From Candidatus Methanomethylophilaceae archaeon (GTDB lineage Archaea > Thermoplasmatota > Thermoplasmata > Methanomassiliicoccales > Methanomethylophilaceae): 64,000 bases of DNA. Positions 27,750-37,715 of the stretch are shown piece by piece (the stretch's first letter is position 1; every line of letters starts with the position of its first letter). The notes under the pieces were generated by a model. It made no database searches. It was not told the DNA's origin and saw only the letters and a list, made by a program, of their open reading frames with translations. The stretch covers positions 33,143 through 97,142 of the forward strand of contig CALULN010000023.1 in NCBI GenBank assembly GCA_944321505.1. Direction: 5' to 3'. A program made the translations under genes and the position numbers.

Positions 27750-29219
27750 ATGAGCGACGACAACGACAAGATGGTCCGCGAGACGGTCCGCGCGAAGAAA
27801 TGGCCTGCCATGGAGGCGAGGGGCGTCGAGGAGCAGGACATCGCACTGCTCCAGACCAGGTACACCTCCCTGGAGGCCATCAAGGCCGCCGGCACCGAGG
27901 GCCTGGTCGATCTGGGATTCGAGGAGGCCAAGGCCGCCGAGATCCTGGCCAAGGTGAGGTCCTCGCCCGGCAAGGGGAAGACCGCGGCCAAGAAGGCCGA
28001 GGAGGTCCAGATCGAGAGGATGGAGCTGGTGGAGGACAAGCACCACGTCTACACCGAGACGGAGCAGGAGCTGGTCTCCATCGCCGACGGGAAGGGTGTC
28101 GAGATACCGCTGAAGGTCATCGTGGACATCGCCTCCCGCATCGAGGGCAAGGAGGTCTCATCCGAGGACAAGCAGAAGCTCATCGAGGTGGCCGGCCGCA
28201 TGTGCGCCGCCCACAAGATGGATTCCCACGAGTCGGCCGGAGTCATGGCCGCCCACTCCATCGGGGAGCCCGGTACGCAGATGAACATGCGTACCTTCCA
28301 CTTCTCGGGGGTGGCGAACGTCCTGACAACCCAGGGTCTGCCCAGGCTGATCGAGATCGTTGATGCCAGGCGCATACCCAGCACCCCGTCCATGGATATA
28401 CCCCTCAAGGGTCTGGCCGCCGAGGACGAGAACGTGGCGAAGAAGGTGGCCTTCGAGATCGAGACCACCGCGCTCATCGACATCGCCGATGTCGAGACCG
28501 ACGACTCCAACCTGTGCCTGAGGATCATACCCTCTATGCGCAAGATGGAGGCCAGGAACATCACCATGGACGACATCGTCGAGCGTCTCAACAGGATCAA
28601 GGCCCTCCGCGGACTGATCCACGCGACGGACTTCGACATCGTGGTGCAGAGCGACGAGTCTTCCTTCAAGAAGCTCCAGTCCCTGTACGACGCCGTAAGG
28701 AACGCCAAGGTCAAGGGGATCGACGGGATCACCAGGGCCGTCCTCACCAAGGACAAGGGCGCCTGGAGGATCGTCACCGAGGGCAGCAATCTCAAGGAGG
28801 TCCTCAAGGTCGAGGGCGTCAACGTGGAGAAGACCAGGACCAACAGCGTCCTGGAGATCGCCGACGTCCTGGGCATCGAGGCCGCCAGGAACGCCATCAT
28901 CAACGAGGCGTTCGGCACCCTGTCCGAGGCCGGTCTGAACGTCGACATCAGGCACATCATGCTTGTCGCCGACCTGATGACCAACGACGGATACGTGAAG
29001 GCCATCGGCAGGCACGGCATATCCGGCAAGAAGTCCAGCGTGCTGGCGAGGGCGGCGTTCGAGATCACCGCCCCGCACCTGCTGCACGCAGCCATGAACG
29101 GAGAGGTGGACCACCTCAAGGGAGTGGCGGAGAACATCATCGTCGGTCAGCCCGTCACCGTGGGCACCGGCGCAGTAAACCTTGTTTACACACCCAAGAA
29201 GAAGGGGGATGAAGAATGA
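27750..29219 (+). CDS. rpoA2: DNA-directed RNA polymerase subunit A'' with N-terminal extension
   Basis: The C-terminal part of the largest subunit, 489 residues, about 90 longer than most archaeal A''. The core begins near residue 95, with ESAGVMAAHSIGEPGTQMNM (trigger-loop region) as the hallmark. The extension (ALLQTRYTSLEAIKAAGTEG, then DLGFEEAKAAEILAKV) looks like a helix-hairpin-helix or SAM-like module followed by a Lys/Ala linker. A GTG at 27744 overlaps the rpoA1 stop, but GGTGA at 27740-27744 is well placed for the ATG at 27750, chosen here. Confidence 0.94.
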   Translation: MSDDNDKMVRETVRAKKWPAMEARGVEEQDIALLQTRYTSLEAIKAAGTEGLVDLGFEEAKAAEILAKVRSSPGKGKTAAKKAEEVQIERMELVEDKHHVYTETEQELVSIADGKGVEIPLKVIVDIASRIEGKEVSSEDKQKLIEVAGRMCAAHKMDSHESAGVMAAHSIGEPGTQMNMRTFHFSGVANVLTTQGLPRLIEIVDARRIPSTPSMDIPLKGLAAEDENVAKKVAFEIETTALIDIADVETDDSNLCLRIIPSMRKMEARNITMDDIVERLNRIKALRGLIHATDFDIVVQSDESSFKKLQSLYDAVRNAKVKGIDGITRAVLTKDKGAWRIVTEGSNLKEVLKVEGVNVEKTRTNSVLEIADVLGIEAARNAIINEAFGTLSEAGLNVDIRHIMLVADLMTNDGYVKAIGRHGISGKKSSVLARAAFEITAPHLLHAAMNGEVDHLKGVAENIIVGQPVTVGTGAVNLVYTPKKKGDEE

Positions 29220-29494
29220 TCGATATTGGTAGAGCATTGAAGGCCGCCATCTCCACCGGCAAGGTGGAGTTCGGCGTCGACCAGACAGAGAAAGCAGTCA
29301 AGGCGGGCAAGGCACAGCTCGTCATCGTCTCCAGGAACTGCCCCAGCAGCACCCTGACCGCCGGAGACCTCGGCGTGAAGGTCCATGTCTACGAGGGCAA
29401 CAACATGGAGCTGGGCGCACTGTGCGGGAAGCCGTTCTCGGTTTCCGCGCTTGCGGTCATCGACAAGGGCACCTCCAACATCTTAACGCTGTGA
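29216..29494 (+). CDS. rpl30e: ribosomal protein L30e
   Basis: A 92-residue L30e of the large ribosomal subunit: ALKAAISTGKVEFGVDQTEK, LVIVSRNCPSS and KPFSVSALAVIDKGTSNIL match the family. It follows rpoA2 with a 4-nt overlap (ATGA) in the standard archaeal polymerase operon. Confidence 0.95.
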   Translation: MIDIGRALKAAISTGKVEFGVDQTEKAVKAGKAQLVIVSRNCPSSTLTAGDLGVKVHVYEGNNMELGALCGKPFSVSALAVIDKGTSNILTL

Positions 29495-29498
29495 GAAC

Positions 29499-29927
29499 AT
29501 GGTTGCAGACATCGTGCTTACCGAGGAGACCCTGAACTACATCAGGATGTTCCAGAGCGTTACGAAGGCCGACGTCCGCGACTGCATGGTCACCGAGGAC
29601 AAGCTGGTGTTCGTGGTCGAGAAGGGCCAGGGCAACACCGCGGTGGGGAAGAAAGGGGAGCACGTCATAAAGCTCAAGGACCTGACCGGGAAGAACATCC
29701 AGGTCGTGGAGTACTCCGAGGACCCCGAGCAGTTCGTGAAGAACGTGTTCCACATCTACGCCCCCCAGAAGGTGGTCATAGAGCAGCGCGGCAACATAAC
29801 CCATGCCACCGTGACGGTGGACCCCAAGCTCAAGGGCAGGGCCATCGGCAAGGCGGGCAAGAACCTCCGCATCGCCAGGGACATCGTCAACCGGCACCAC
29901 GAGATCCAGAGCATCAGCGTGGACTGA
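29499..29927 (+). CDS. nusA: NusA-like transcription factor (archaeal, KH domains)
   Basis: A 142-residue archaeal NusA consisting of two KH domains only, with the GxxG loops in VGKKGEHVIKL and IGKAGKNLRIARDI. It binds RNA and is thought to act in transcription elongation or termination. It is the last gene of the polymerase operon here; the S12, S7 and elongation factor genes that commonly follow in Euryarchaeota are absent, and a hairpin follows instead. Confidence 0.93.
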   Translation: MVADIVLTEETLNYIRMFQSVTKADVRDCMVTEDKLVFVVEKGQGNTAVGKKGEHVIKLKDLTGKNIQVVEYSEDPEQFVKNVFHIYAPQKVVIEQRGNITHATVTVDPKLKGRAIGKAGKNLRIARDIVNRHHEIQSISVD

Positions 29928-29933
29928 TCGACG

Positions 29934-29956
29934 CCCCCTGCGATCGGCAGGAGGGG
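29934..29956 (+). terminator. hairpin after nusA
   Basis: CCCCCTGC pairs with GCAGG-A-GGGG around a GATCG loop just after the nusA stop. There is no T run, so it may stabilise the 3' end; it lies between convergent genes. Confidence 0.45.
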
Positions 29957-29984
29957 CCCCAAACCCCTGCGGCCGCCGGCCGTC

Positions 29985-31034
29985 TCAGAGAGGTCTCCTC
30001 TCCACTTCGAGACGGTCGGCGGTCGGGTATTCTTCCACAATGTAGCATTTGTATCCGACCTCCGAGGCGACGCCCTCGAGTGCGGAGGGGTCCGCCTCCA
30101 TGCGGTTCAGATCCTGATTGTACGCCATCATGTCCTCCCGCATCCCTGCGGAGAGGAGCGCATCGCGGACATCGTCCTCCGGACCGTACACGGCCCCCAT
30201 CACCACGGTGCCGTCCTCGGTCACTGCGTCGAAGGGGCGGGCGCAGCGCAGAGCCTTGCGCATCAGACGCCTGCGCAGCTGGACCCCGTCTTTGAACGGG
30301 GAGGAGCAGAAGTGGATGCTCAGCCTGCGGTGCCTGCGCATCATGTCCATGGCCAGGTCACGGGACCCCTCCACAGCGGCGGAGAGCCCCTCGGCCAGTC
30401 CGTAGCCGTGGGCCTCCATCATGTCCCAGTTGCTCTCCGAGAACTCCAGCTCGTTGAGGTTGGCGAACCTGACTCCGATCCTCTCGGCGTAGGACAGCAG
30501 AGCGTCCAGCTCCTCGCGCATGTCCGGCAGAGCCGGAACCTCTATGCCCACATCCATCCCCGACGAGGAGACGATCTCCGCCAGGGTGGTCCCGTCCATG
30601 CGGTCCCACATCTCCGTCGGCGGGTGGAAGCGGATCTCGTCCAGCCCCGCCTCCTCCAGCAGGCGCACCTTCTCCGGATCGATGGTGGCGGTGTACAGAT
30701 GGATGTGGTGTTCGGGCCCGTACCTCTCCTTCAGCGTCCTGACGGCCCTGAGGGTGCGGTCCATGCATTCCAGGGGGTCGCCCCCGGTTATGCCGGTGCC
30801 CCTGGCGTCCATGGAGTCGGCCTCTTCGAAGATCTCGTCCCAGGAGCGCACCCTCCTCTCGTTGGCGAAGACCGCGTCCTTCCCCTTCCTGTCGAAGGAC
30901 ACCGGGCAGTAGTAGCATCCGTGGCCGCATCTGCCGGTGACGAACAGCACCATCTTCGCACCCTCTATGCATCTGACGCATCCTTCCGCCAGCCTGCCGC
31001 TCCTGGAGGATCCGCACTCCATCCTGAGGATCAT
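29985..31034 (-). CDS. radical SAM protein (archaeal, PFL-activase related)
   Basis: A 349-residue radical SAM enzyme. The cluster motif is CGHGCYYCPV (CxxxCxxC) near residue 36, followed by GITGGDPLECMDRTLRAVRT, the usual GGEP-type segment, and HHIHLYTATID. Upstream CxxC (CVRCIEGA) and ECGSS could bind an extra metal. It resembles an uncharacterised archaeal family distantly related to pyruvate-formate-lyase activating enzymes. It is monocistronic and convergent with the polymerase operon. Substrate unknown. Confidence 0.85.
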   Translation of the reverse strand: MILRMECGSSRSGRLAEGCVRCIEGAKMVLFVTGRCGHGCYYCPVSFDRKGKDAVFANERRVRSWDEIFEEADSMDARGTGITGGDPLECMDRTLRAVRTLKERYGPEHHIHLYTATIDPEKVRLLEEAGLDEIRFHPPTEMWDRMDGTTLAEIVSSSGMDVGIEVPALPDMREELDALLSYAERIGVRFANLNELEFSESNWDMMEAHGYGLAEGLSAAVEGSRDLAMDMMRRHRRLSIHFCSSPFKDGVQLRRRLMRKALRCARPFDAVTEDGTVVMGAVYGPEDDVRDALLSAGMREDMMAYNQDLNRMEADPSALEGVASEVGYKCYIVEEYPTADRLEVERRPL

Positions 31035-31085
31035 GCCCGTCCATCATGCGGATGCTTTAATAACCCTCGTCGGGATTGAGCAGGC

Positions 31086-31733
31086 ATGAAGAGAAGGACT
31101 GGCGTTGTTCTGGCCCTGGACGAGACCGATCCGGAGAAGGCTCTGGCCGTGGCGAGGGAGGTCGCCCCGTACATCGACGCGGTGAAGATCAACTGGCCGC
31201 TGGTCCTGTCCGCCGGCCCCGACATGATCGGCCGTCTGGCGGAGATATCCGAGGTCATATGCGATTTCAAGGTGGCCGACATACCCAACACCGTCCGTCT
31301 CATCGTGGAGAACTGCGTCTCCAGAGGCGCCTCCGCCGTCATCGTCCACGCATTCACCGGCGACGATTCCATGCGCGCGGCCGTCGAGGCCGCCGGCGGG
31401 AAGGCGGACATAATCGCCGTGACCGAGATGAGCCATCCCGGCGGGACCATGTTCACTGCCAAGCACGCAGAGGAGCTGGCACATGTCGGTGTGGACAACG
31501 GCGCCAAGGGGTTCATCGCTCCGGCCACCCGTCCCGACAGGATCGCCGCCGTGCGCGCGGTGGTGGGGAGCCTCACAATACTATCCCCCGGCGTCGGCGC
31601 CCAGGGCGGCTCCGCCAGGGCGGCCATCGAGGCGGGAGCCGACTACGTCATCGTGGGCCGCGCCATATACGGTTCCGATGACCCAGCCGGCACCGCGCGC
31701 TCCATCGCCGAGTCCATAGTGGACCTGGTCTGA
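31086..31733 (+). CDS. pyrF: orotidine-5'-phosphate decarboxylase
   Basis: Last step of UMP synthesis. The 215-residue TIM-barrel protein has VVLALDETDPEKAL at the start, the catalytic Lys-Asp pair in DFKVADIPNT near residue 62, and the phosphate-binding segment LSPGVGAQGGSA and GADYVIVGRAIY at the end, as in archaeal class I enzymes. It stands alone between the radical SAM gene and the STT3-like gene. Confidence 0.95.
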   Translation: MKRRTGVVLALDETDPEKALAVAREVAPYIDAVKINWPLVLSAGPDMIGRLAEISEVICDFKVADIPNTVRLIVENCVSRGASAVIVHAFTGDDSMRAAVEAAGGKADIIAVTEMSHPGGTMFTAKHAEELAHVGVDNGAKGFIAPATRPDRIAAVRAVVGSLTILSPGVGAQGGSARAAIEAGADYVIVGRAIYGSDDPAGTARSIAESIVDLV

Positions 31734-31770
31734 TCCGGAGAACCAGAGGGTGCGCGTTCCCGCGTATAAG

Positions 31771-31816
31771 CTATAAATATAGGCGGGCCGATGGTCGGCC
31801 GTTCCAATCTGCGGAG
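31771..31816 (+). promoter_or_regulatory. promoter and ribosome-binding site of the STT3-like gene
   Basis: TATA box CTATAAATAT at 31771-31780 puts the transcript start near 31797. GGAG at 31813-31816 lies 7 nt before the ATG at 31824, which decides for that start over the in-frame ATG at 31791. Confidence 0.65.
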
Positions 31817-31823
31817 AAATAGA

Positions 31824-34800
31824 ATGCGCATCCATAGGACAGATTCCACGGATCCGGGAGCGGCGGCCGCCGACAAGAGGCCGGCAACCTCGTCCGCTCC
31901 CAAGAAGAACTGGCGCCCCGTCTTGCTCGCGGGCGTCGTGCTGTTCATCGCCGTGTTCGTCAGGGTCTTCTTCGCCTACGGCGTCTCTGCCGGAAGCGAT
32001 TTCGCCCTGTCAGGCGGGACGGCAGCGTCGAACAACCTATACGCCCTGGAGAAGCTGCTCTCCGAGGGCGCCGTCTCCTTCGTGAACGGCTCCATGTACT
32101 ACCCCTACGGCTCCGCCAACGTGGCGCCGATGCTGTTCACCCTGGTGATGTACCCGTTCGCGCTGGTCGCCAACGTGTTCCTCCAGGACCCCGTGGTGGC
32201 ATCCTCATTCGCCCTCGCCCTCTCCGGGCCGCTGTTCGGCGTGCTGGCATGCATACCTGTCTACTTCATCGGGAAGGAGCTCACCGGCAGGACCGCCGGA
32301 GGCATGCTCGCCATGCTCTTCATGGCCCTGTGCCCCGTCGCAGTCCAGCAGACGGTGTTCTCCAACGGCTCCGGCATATCGTTCACGTTGCTCTTCGCGG
32401 CCATCGCCGTGCTGTTCATGATCAAGGCGCTCAAGGCCCTCGGCCACACCGACAGCGCCAGGGACGCCGCCCAGCCCAAGGCGTACCTGGTCCCCGCACT
32501 AGTGTCGGGGATCATGCTGGCCATCGCCGGCCTGTCCTGGACCGGGTACCGCGCGGTCATCCTGCCGGTGCTGGCGGTCATGGTGGCCCAGGCGCTCCTG
32601 GACCGCTTCAGGGGCAGGGACCCCATGCCCGCCGCAAGGGTGTATTCGGCCATCGCCCTGCTGGGCTCGCTGGTCCCCGCCGTGTACTACATCGCGGCCG
32701 GCCAGTGGGAGCTGGTGGCCTCCGGAACCACGATCATAGCGCTCTTCGCTTCGGCCATGTGCGTCGCGTATTCCGCCCTGGCCCGCAAGCCCTGGACCAT
32801 CGTGCTCCCCGCGTTCGTCATCGTCGCGGTGGCGTTCTTCGCACTGCTGGCTGTCTTCGCGCCCGGACTGTACTCCGCAGCGGTCGGCGGCAACAGCCTG
32901 CTCAACGGCGACTACTCCCAGATACTCGGCGCCAGCAAGCTCTCGCTGTCCACCCTGGCGGCGTACTTCGGCTGGCTGACATTCTGGTTCCTGTTCATCG
33001 TGGTGGCCTACCGCCTGTTCAAGGTGAGGGAGAGCATCTCCTCTCCGCTGTACATCGCCACCATCGTCTGGCCGTTCTTCATGTTCGTGTGCTGCTGCCA
33101 CACCGCCTCCGAGGCGGCGGTCGCGGCCGTCGCCTTCTCGGCTGCCTTCGCCATGCTCACCCTCTGGGTGCTGGACAGGGTGGACCTCAGGGCCTACTTC
33201 GGCGGCATCAGGGCCGCCGACGGGAAGCACAGGATCAGGAAGCTGTTCAAACCCATCCCCTTCGCCACCGTCCTGGTGGCGGTCCTGCTGGTGGCCGCGC
33301 CCAACATGATGTACGCGGTTGATGCGGGGATATCCACCAACCAGGCGGAGGAGATCAACGAATCCTCCGGCACCGGCCTGTTCGGCGGCGTCGGGTACTA
33401 CGTCCATGACAAGGACTCCTGGAAGGTCCCCGCCGCCCTCGAGGACGCCGGCCTGACCGAGGGCACCATGGGCGGCTGGTTCGAGTACTCCGACGACATC
33501 GCCCTCTCCGGCCTCAACTCCATGACCGATGCCCAGGGCAACGGCGCCCTGGCGGTGTCGCAGATACTGCTATCCGACGGCATCGACGGCGGATCCACCG
33601 CCGCCATGCTCATCGCCATGCTGATGTACACCGGCATGACCGACGAGGTGAAGTCCGCCCTCCTCGGCGCAGGGCTCACCCAGGAGCAGCTGGACGTGGT
33701 GGAGGGCGTCTACAACAGCGCCGACTACCAGATCGGCGGCAAGACCGTCAGGTACATCGTCACCACCGACAACGAGACCTACGGCGTCCTCTCGCAGAGC
33801 GTCAGCGACATCAACGTCCAGTACGCCTTCCTCAAGAACTATCTCCAGGAGAACTGCGGCGGGTACAGGATATCCGCGATGTACGAGGCCGTCTGCGACG
33901 CCTCCGGGAAGTCCTTCGACTACATGCTGCTGACCGGCGACATGATGCCGCTGTACTACTCCAGCGTGTTCATCCAGATGGCCCTGATGACCGGGCACGT
34001 GGTGAACGGCAGCACCTACGCCGTGGACGGGTACATGTCCGTGGACTGGACGCAGTACTACACCAGCGGCACCCTGGCGTACACATACACCGATGCCATG
34101 TACGACAGCCTGCTATACAGGGCGTACATCGGGAAGACCCCCTCGGAGGCCGGGTACAGCTCCCTGTCCGAGTACATGGAGGCGCTCCGCCACGCGGATG
34201 CCAGCGTCAAGATGGCGCCCTGCTACGGCCTCGGCAACTACGAGGTTGTCTACTGGCAGGTCATGTACAACCCCGACCCCAACGCGTCCTCCGGCAGCGA
34301 CGGATGGGTGCAGATGGATGCCCATGAGGCCATCGTGAAGCAGGCCGCCGAGGGAGGCGTCATCGACTACCTCTCCGGACTGCCCATGATCATAGCCTAC
34401 GCCGGCAACAGCGCCGGCGGAGCGGCGGGGGTCAGCGGCCAGGTCACCGACAAGACCTCCGGCGAGGGCGTCCCCGGCATCCAGGTGTCCGCCATCGGAT
34501 CCGACGGAAACATCCGCGCCACCGCATTCACCGGCGGGGACGGCAGGTTCACCATCAAGGCCCACATCGGCGACACCATAGTCTACTACGCGGCATCCTC
34601 CGGAACCACCGGCGTGCTGTTGGATTCCAAGGAGGTCGCGGACGGTGCGAGCTACAATCTCCAGGTCGCGTCCGAGTCCGAGGTCACCGTGGACCTCAGG
34701 TTCCTCAGCGGAGGTCAGCCCCAGAGGGTGACCGACCCGGAGAACTATGTGATAACCTTCACCGGAGCCAACACCGGCAAGGTCTACGAGGGCAAGCTGT

Positions 34801-37715
34801 CCGACTTCAAGGACAAGAGCATGGCGCTGGACCGCTACGAGGTCAAGGTCACCAACGGCTCCAACACGGTCTACAGCGGCGAGTTCGTGGTGGCGGATAA
34901 GGCATCCTACGATGCTGTGTTCAACCTCGACACCAGCCAGTACACCCTGACCATCAGGGACGTCTACGGCATCGCACCTTCGGAGATAACCTACGTACGC
35001 GTCCACAACGACGACGTCGACGTGGTGGCGGAAGTGCAGAACGGCAAGGCCGTGCTGGACCTTCCCAGAGGCACCTACGGCATCGAGCTCCTCGCATCTG
35101 ACGATGGCAGCAGCAAGGCTCCGTATATGGTGACCAACGGCAGCATCTCCGTGTCCTCATCCTCCGGAAGCAGGACGGTCTACGTGGTCCCGGCGGCAAC
35201 GGTCACCGCTCCCGCCGACGCGTATGGAAGCGCTTTCACTGTGACCAACAACGCGTACACGGCATCGTTCATACCCAGCGCGGAGAGCCCCTCGGTCAAG
35301 GTGCCCGTGTCCGAAGTGGCGGATACCGGCTACACCGCCTACTACATCAAAGGCTCCACCATGCACTACACGCACATCGATGCCGGCAAGGGCGAGGCCG
35401 TCGCCACCTCCGATATGTCCTCCGGTGAGGTCGCCGAGGTCACCGGGAAGATGACCGACGCCTCCGGCGCGGCCGCATCCGGGACCGTGACCTTCCTGCT
35501 GGGTGGAGGCGCCCAGCTGACCTATGGCGCGGGCGAGGACGGCACCTACAGGGCGCTGATCCCCAAGGCGGACGACAGCAAGGTCATGGTCTACGCCACC
35601 GACAGCACCGACGCGTTCATCGGCGAGAAGGACGTGTCCTCCGGCACCGCCGATATCGCGCTGACCGCGGCCGACAGGGTCCGCGGCAACGTGTCCTGGG
35701 ACGGCAGCGGCACCGACGCCCCCGACGGGGACAACCTGGAGACCACCTACTACGCGTACACCACCGTGGACATCGCCGTGAAGAACGCCGACGGCACCGA
35801 GATCGCCGGCATGGAGCTGACGACCGTGCTCAACAGCACCAGCACCCTCAGCAAACCGTCCAACAGGTACACCCTGTACCTGCCCGACGGCATGGGCGCG
35901 GACATCGTGTCCACGGTCACAACGTATTCCGGAAGCGGCGATGCCGGGCTGTGGTACAAGGACGGCGACAACAAAGCCGGTTCCTACACCGCAACCGTCA
36001 ATGCAGACCACAGCAGCAGCCAGACCAAGGACTTCGACCTGAAGAACTCCGGCAGCCTGACGGTCACCAACAACCTATCGGGCGAAGTCTCGCTTGTGGT
36101 CGGAACCGGTGATGCGCAGACCATTGCGGCGAACGGCACCCACACCTATACCAAGGGCGTCGACCGCCGCTCTGTGCCCGTGGACCTGGGCTCCAGGCCG
36201 GAGACCGCCGCTTCCACCGAGTACTACTTCGACGGCAATTACGCCTACAATCCGATGCTGGGCACAACGGAGATCGACCTCTCCGCGCTGATGGGATTCT
36301 CCTCTGCGGTTGAGGCCGAGAAGGCGGTCCACTACAAGACCGTCTACATCCCGTCCAAGGAGGGCGACACCGTCGCCTTCGGCAACGGCGAGGGCTCCTA
36401 CTACAAGGGATACACGGTGTCCGACGAGGCTTCGCGGTACAACGGCTGCACGCAGTACATGCTGTCCCGCGACGGCGATGCGGGGACCAATCTGCTGACC
36501 GTCACCCGCGGCGACCAGATCTACTACGCCCAGATCGACCTGGGTGATGCGAACGTCGAGAAGATCGACTACGAGAGCTGGCTGTCGACCGCACGCACTG
36601 TGAAGGGCTACATCGGCGTCGTCGCCGACGGAACCATCACCGCCGAGAAGGACGGCATCGAGGTCACCGGCAAGATCGCCGACGGCGAGTACGAGCTGAA
36701 GCTCACCGACGGAACCTGGAATCTGTCTTACGTCGCGGCATCCGACGATGCGGAGTACGAGACCGATGTGCCCTTGACCGTCGACGGCGACCGCAGGTTC
36801 AACATGGTCGCCGACGGAGGCTCGGAGACCGTGCCCTACACTGTCAACGAGACTGCCCACGGCGTCATGCGTCAGGCCACGCTGACCATACCTGCAGATA
36901 AGCTGAAGGCGCTGCCCGAGGGCATGTACTCCATCACCCCCGGAAGCGGCTGGATGAACTTCGGCGCGTCCTATGATGGGAACGCAGTCGCCAATCTGTA
37001 CATCGACGGCAGCATGACCAAAGGCCTGGTCCTGACGGGCTGGTACAACTCCGCCGCCCATACGATCGGCGAGGAGGCACTGACCGTGACCCTGAAGTCC
37101 GGCGACACCAAGGTCGTGGCCAACATAGGCGACGGCACCTCTCCCGTTGCGTCCGGCACCCTGTATCTGGACAAGCAGACCGACGTGGTGGGCACCTACG
37201 AGTACTCGTACGTCTTCAGGGCGGACAACAGGACCGGCGGCATAGTCAATGCCGTCCTGTCCGTTCCGGCCGCCCCCGAGGGCTGGATGGTCCAGATCTC
37301 CGGCGAGACCGGAGCGGCGGTCTTCTCCATGGGGCTACATGGAGAATTGTCGGGAGGCATGTCCCTGCCTCTGCTCCCAGGGGTGAACGAGTTCCGCATC
37401 ACCTACATCCCGGTGGGTGAGGCATCGGCGGAGAGCATACCCGACCTGTCCGGCGTCACTCTGACGGCCGCCGGCATATCCATGGCCTCCTACACCGGGT
37501 CCGTGGAGACCGAGGGGTCCGTGGCGACCCTGTCGGGCATCCACAGCTCCTCCGAGGTGACAGCCTCCGACATGACCGCAGACGGCAGAGGCGTCTTCAA
37601 CGCCCTGGGCGACATGCCCATGATCGTCTGGGTGCTGTTCGCGCTGATAGTCCTGCTCGCCATCATGACTCTCTGGATGGCCTTCAAGAGGGGGGTGTTC
37701 GCACGCAGAAGATGA
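31824..37715 (+). CDS. aglB: giant AglB/STT3-like oligosaccharyltransferase with large extracytoplasmic region
   Basis: A 1963-residue membrane protein, about twice the usual AglB length. Residues about 30-500 hold a dozen or so membrane helices of the STT3 type, with SNNLYALEKLLSEGAV and YYPYGSANVAPMLFTL resembling the donor/acceptor region. The WWDYG catalytic-domain motif appears divergent, as MGGWFEYSDD near residue 545. After the usual soluble domain, from about residue 875 (VSGQVTDKTSGEGVPGIQVS), a long series of beta-sandwich, carboxypeptidase-regulatory-like repeats runs to a C-terminal helix (IVWVLFALIVLLAIMTLWMA) and basic tail. It should transfer glycans to surface proteins; with the changed motif, activity is an inference. 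It is cotranscribed with the next gene (4-nt overlap). Confidence 0.8.
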   Translation: MRIHRTDSTDPGAAAADKRPATSSAPKKNWRPVLLAGVVLFIAVFVRVFFAYGVSAGSDFALSGGTAASNNLYALEKLLSEGAVSFVNGSMYYPYGSANVAPMLFTLVMYPFALVANVFLQDPVVASSFALALSGPLFGVLACIPVYFIGKELTGRTAGGMLAMLFMALCPVAVQQTVFSNGSGISFTLLFAAIAVLFMIKALKALGHTDSARDAAQPKAYLVPALVSGIMLAIAGLSWTGYRAVILPVLAVMVAQALLDRFRGRDPMPAARVYSAIALLGSLVPAVYYIAAGQWELVASGTTIIALFASAMCVAYSALARKPWTIVLPAFVIVAVAFFALLAVFAPGLYSAAVGGNSLLNGDYSQILGASKLSLSTLAAYFGWLTFWFLFIVVAYRLFKVRESISSPLYIATIVWPFFMFVCCCHTASEAAVAAVAFSAAFAMLTLWVLDRVDLRAYFGGIRAADGKHRIRKLFKPIPFATVLVAVLLVAAPNMMYAVDAGISTNQAEEINESSGTGLFGGVGYYVHDKDSWKVPAALEDAGLTEGTMGGWFEYSDDIALSGLNSMTDAQGNGALAVSQILLSDGIDGGSTAAMLIAMLMYTGMTDEVKSALLGAGLTQEQLDVVEGVYNSADYQIGGKTVRYIVTTDNETYGVLSQSVSDINVQYAFLKNYLQENCGGYRISAMYEAVCDASGKSFDYMLLTGDMMPLYYSSVFIQMALMTGHVVNGSTYAVDGYMSVDWTQYYTSGTLAYTYTDAMYDSLLYRAYIGKTPSEAGYSSLSEYMEALRHADASVKMAPCYGLGNYEVVYWQVMYNPDPNASSGSDGWVQMDAHEAIVKQAAEGGVIDYLSGLPMIIAYAGNSAGGAAGVSGQVTDKTSGEGVPGIQVSAIGSDGNIRATAFTGGDGRFTIKAHIGDTIVYYAASSGTTGVLLDSKEVADGASYNLQVASESEVTVDLRFLSGGQPQRVTDPENYVITFTGANTGKVYEGKLSDFKDKSMALDRYEVKVTNGSNTVYSGEFVVADKASYDAVFNLDTSQYTLTIRDVYGIAPSEITYVRVHNDDVDVVAEVQNGKAVLDLPRGTYGIELLASDDGSSKAPYMVTNGSISVSSSSGSRTVYVVPAATVTAPADAYGSAFTVTNNAYTASFIPSAESPSVKVPVSEVADTGYTAYYIKGSTMHYTHIDAGKGEAVATSDMSSGEVAEVTGKMTDASGAAASGTVTFLLGGGAQLTYGAGEDGTYRALIPKADDSKVMVYATDSTDAFIGEKDVSSGTADIALTAADRVRGNVSWDGSGTDAPDGDNLETTYYAYTTVDIAVKNADGTEIAGMELTTVLNSTSTLSKPSNRYTLYLPDGMGADIVSTVTTYSGSGDAGLWYKDGDNKAGSYTATVNADHSSSQTKDFDLKNSGSLTVTNNLSGEVSLVVGTGDAQTIAANGTHTYTKGVDRRSVPVDLGSRPETAASTEYYFDGNYAYNPMLGTTEIDLSALMGFSSAVEAEKAVHYKTVYIPSKEGDTVAFGNGEGSYYKGYTVSDEASRYNGCTQYMLSRDGDAGTNLLTVTRGDQIYYAQIDLGDANVEKIDYESWLSTARTVKGYIGVVADGTITAEKDGIEVTGKIADGEYELKLTDGTWNLSYVAASDDAEYETDVPLTVDGDRRFNMVADGGSETVPYTVNETAHGVMRQATLTIPADKLKALPEGMYSITPGSGWMNFGASYDGNAVANLYIDGSMTKGLVLTGWYNSAAHTIGEEALTVTLKSGDTKVVANIGDGTSPVASGTLYLDKQTDVVGTYEYSYVFRADNRTGGIVNAVLSVPAAPEGWMVQISGETGAAVFSMGLHGELSGGMSLPLLPGVNEFRITYIPVGEASAESIPDLSGVTLTAAGISMASYTGSVETEGSVATLSGIHSSSEVTASDMTADGRGVFNALGDMPMIVWVLFALIVLLAIMTLWMAFKRGVFARRR

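Noticed and set aside
32249..33322. Second gene of 357 codons inside the STT3-like gene
   Set aside because: Arg/Gly/His-rich frame-shifted shadow of a high-GC gene.
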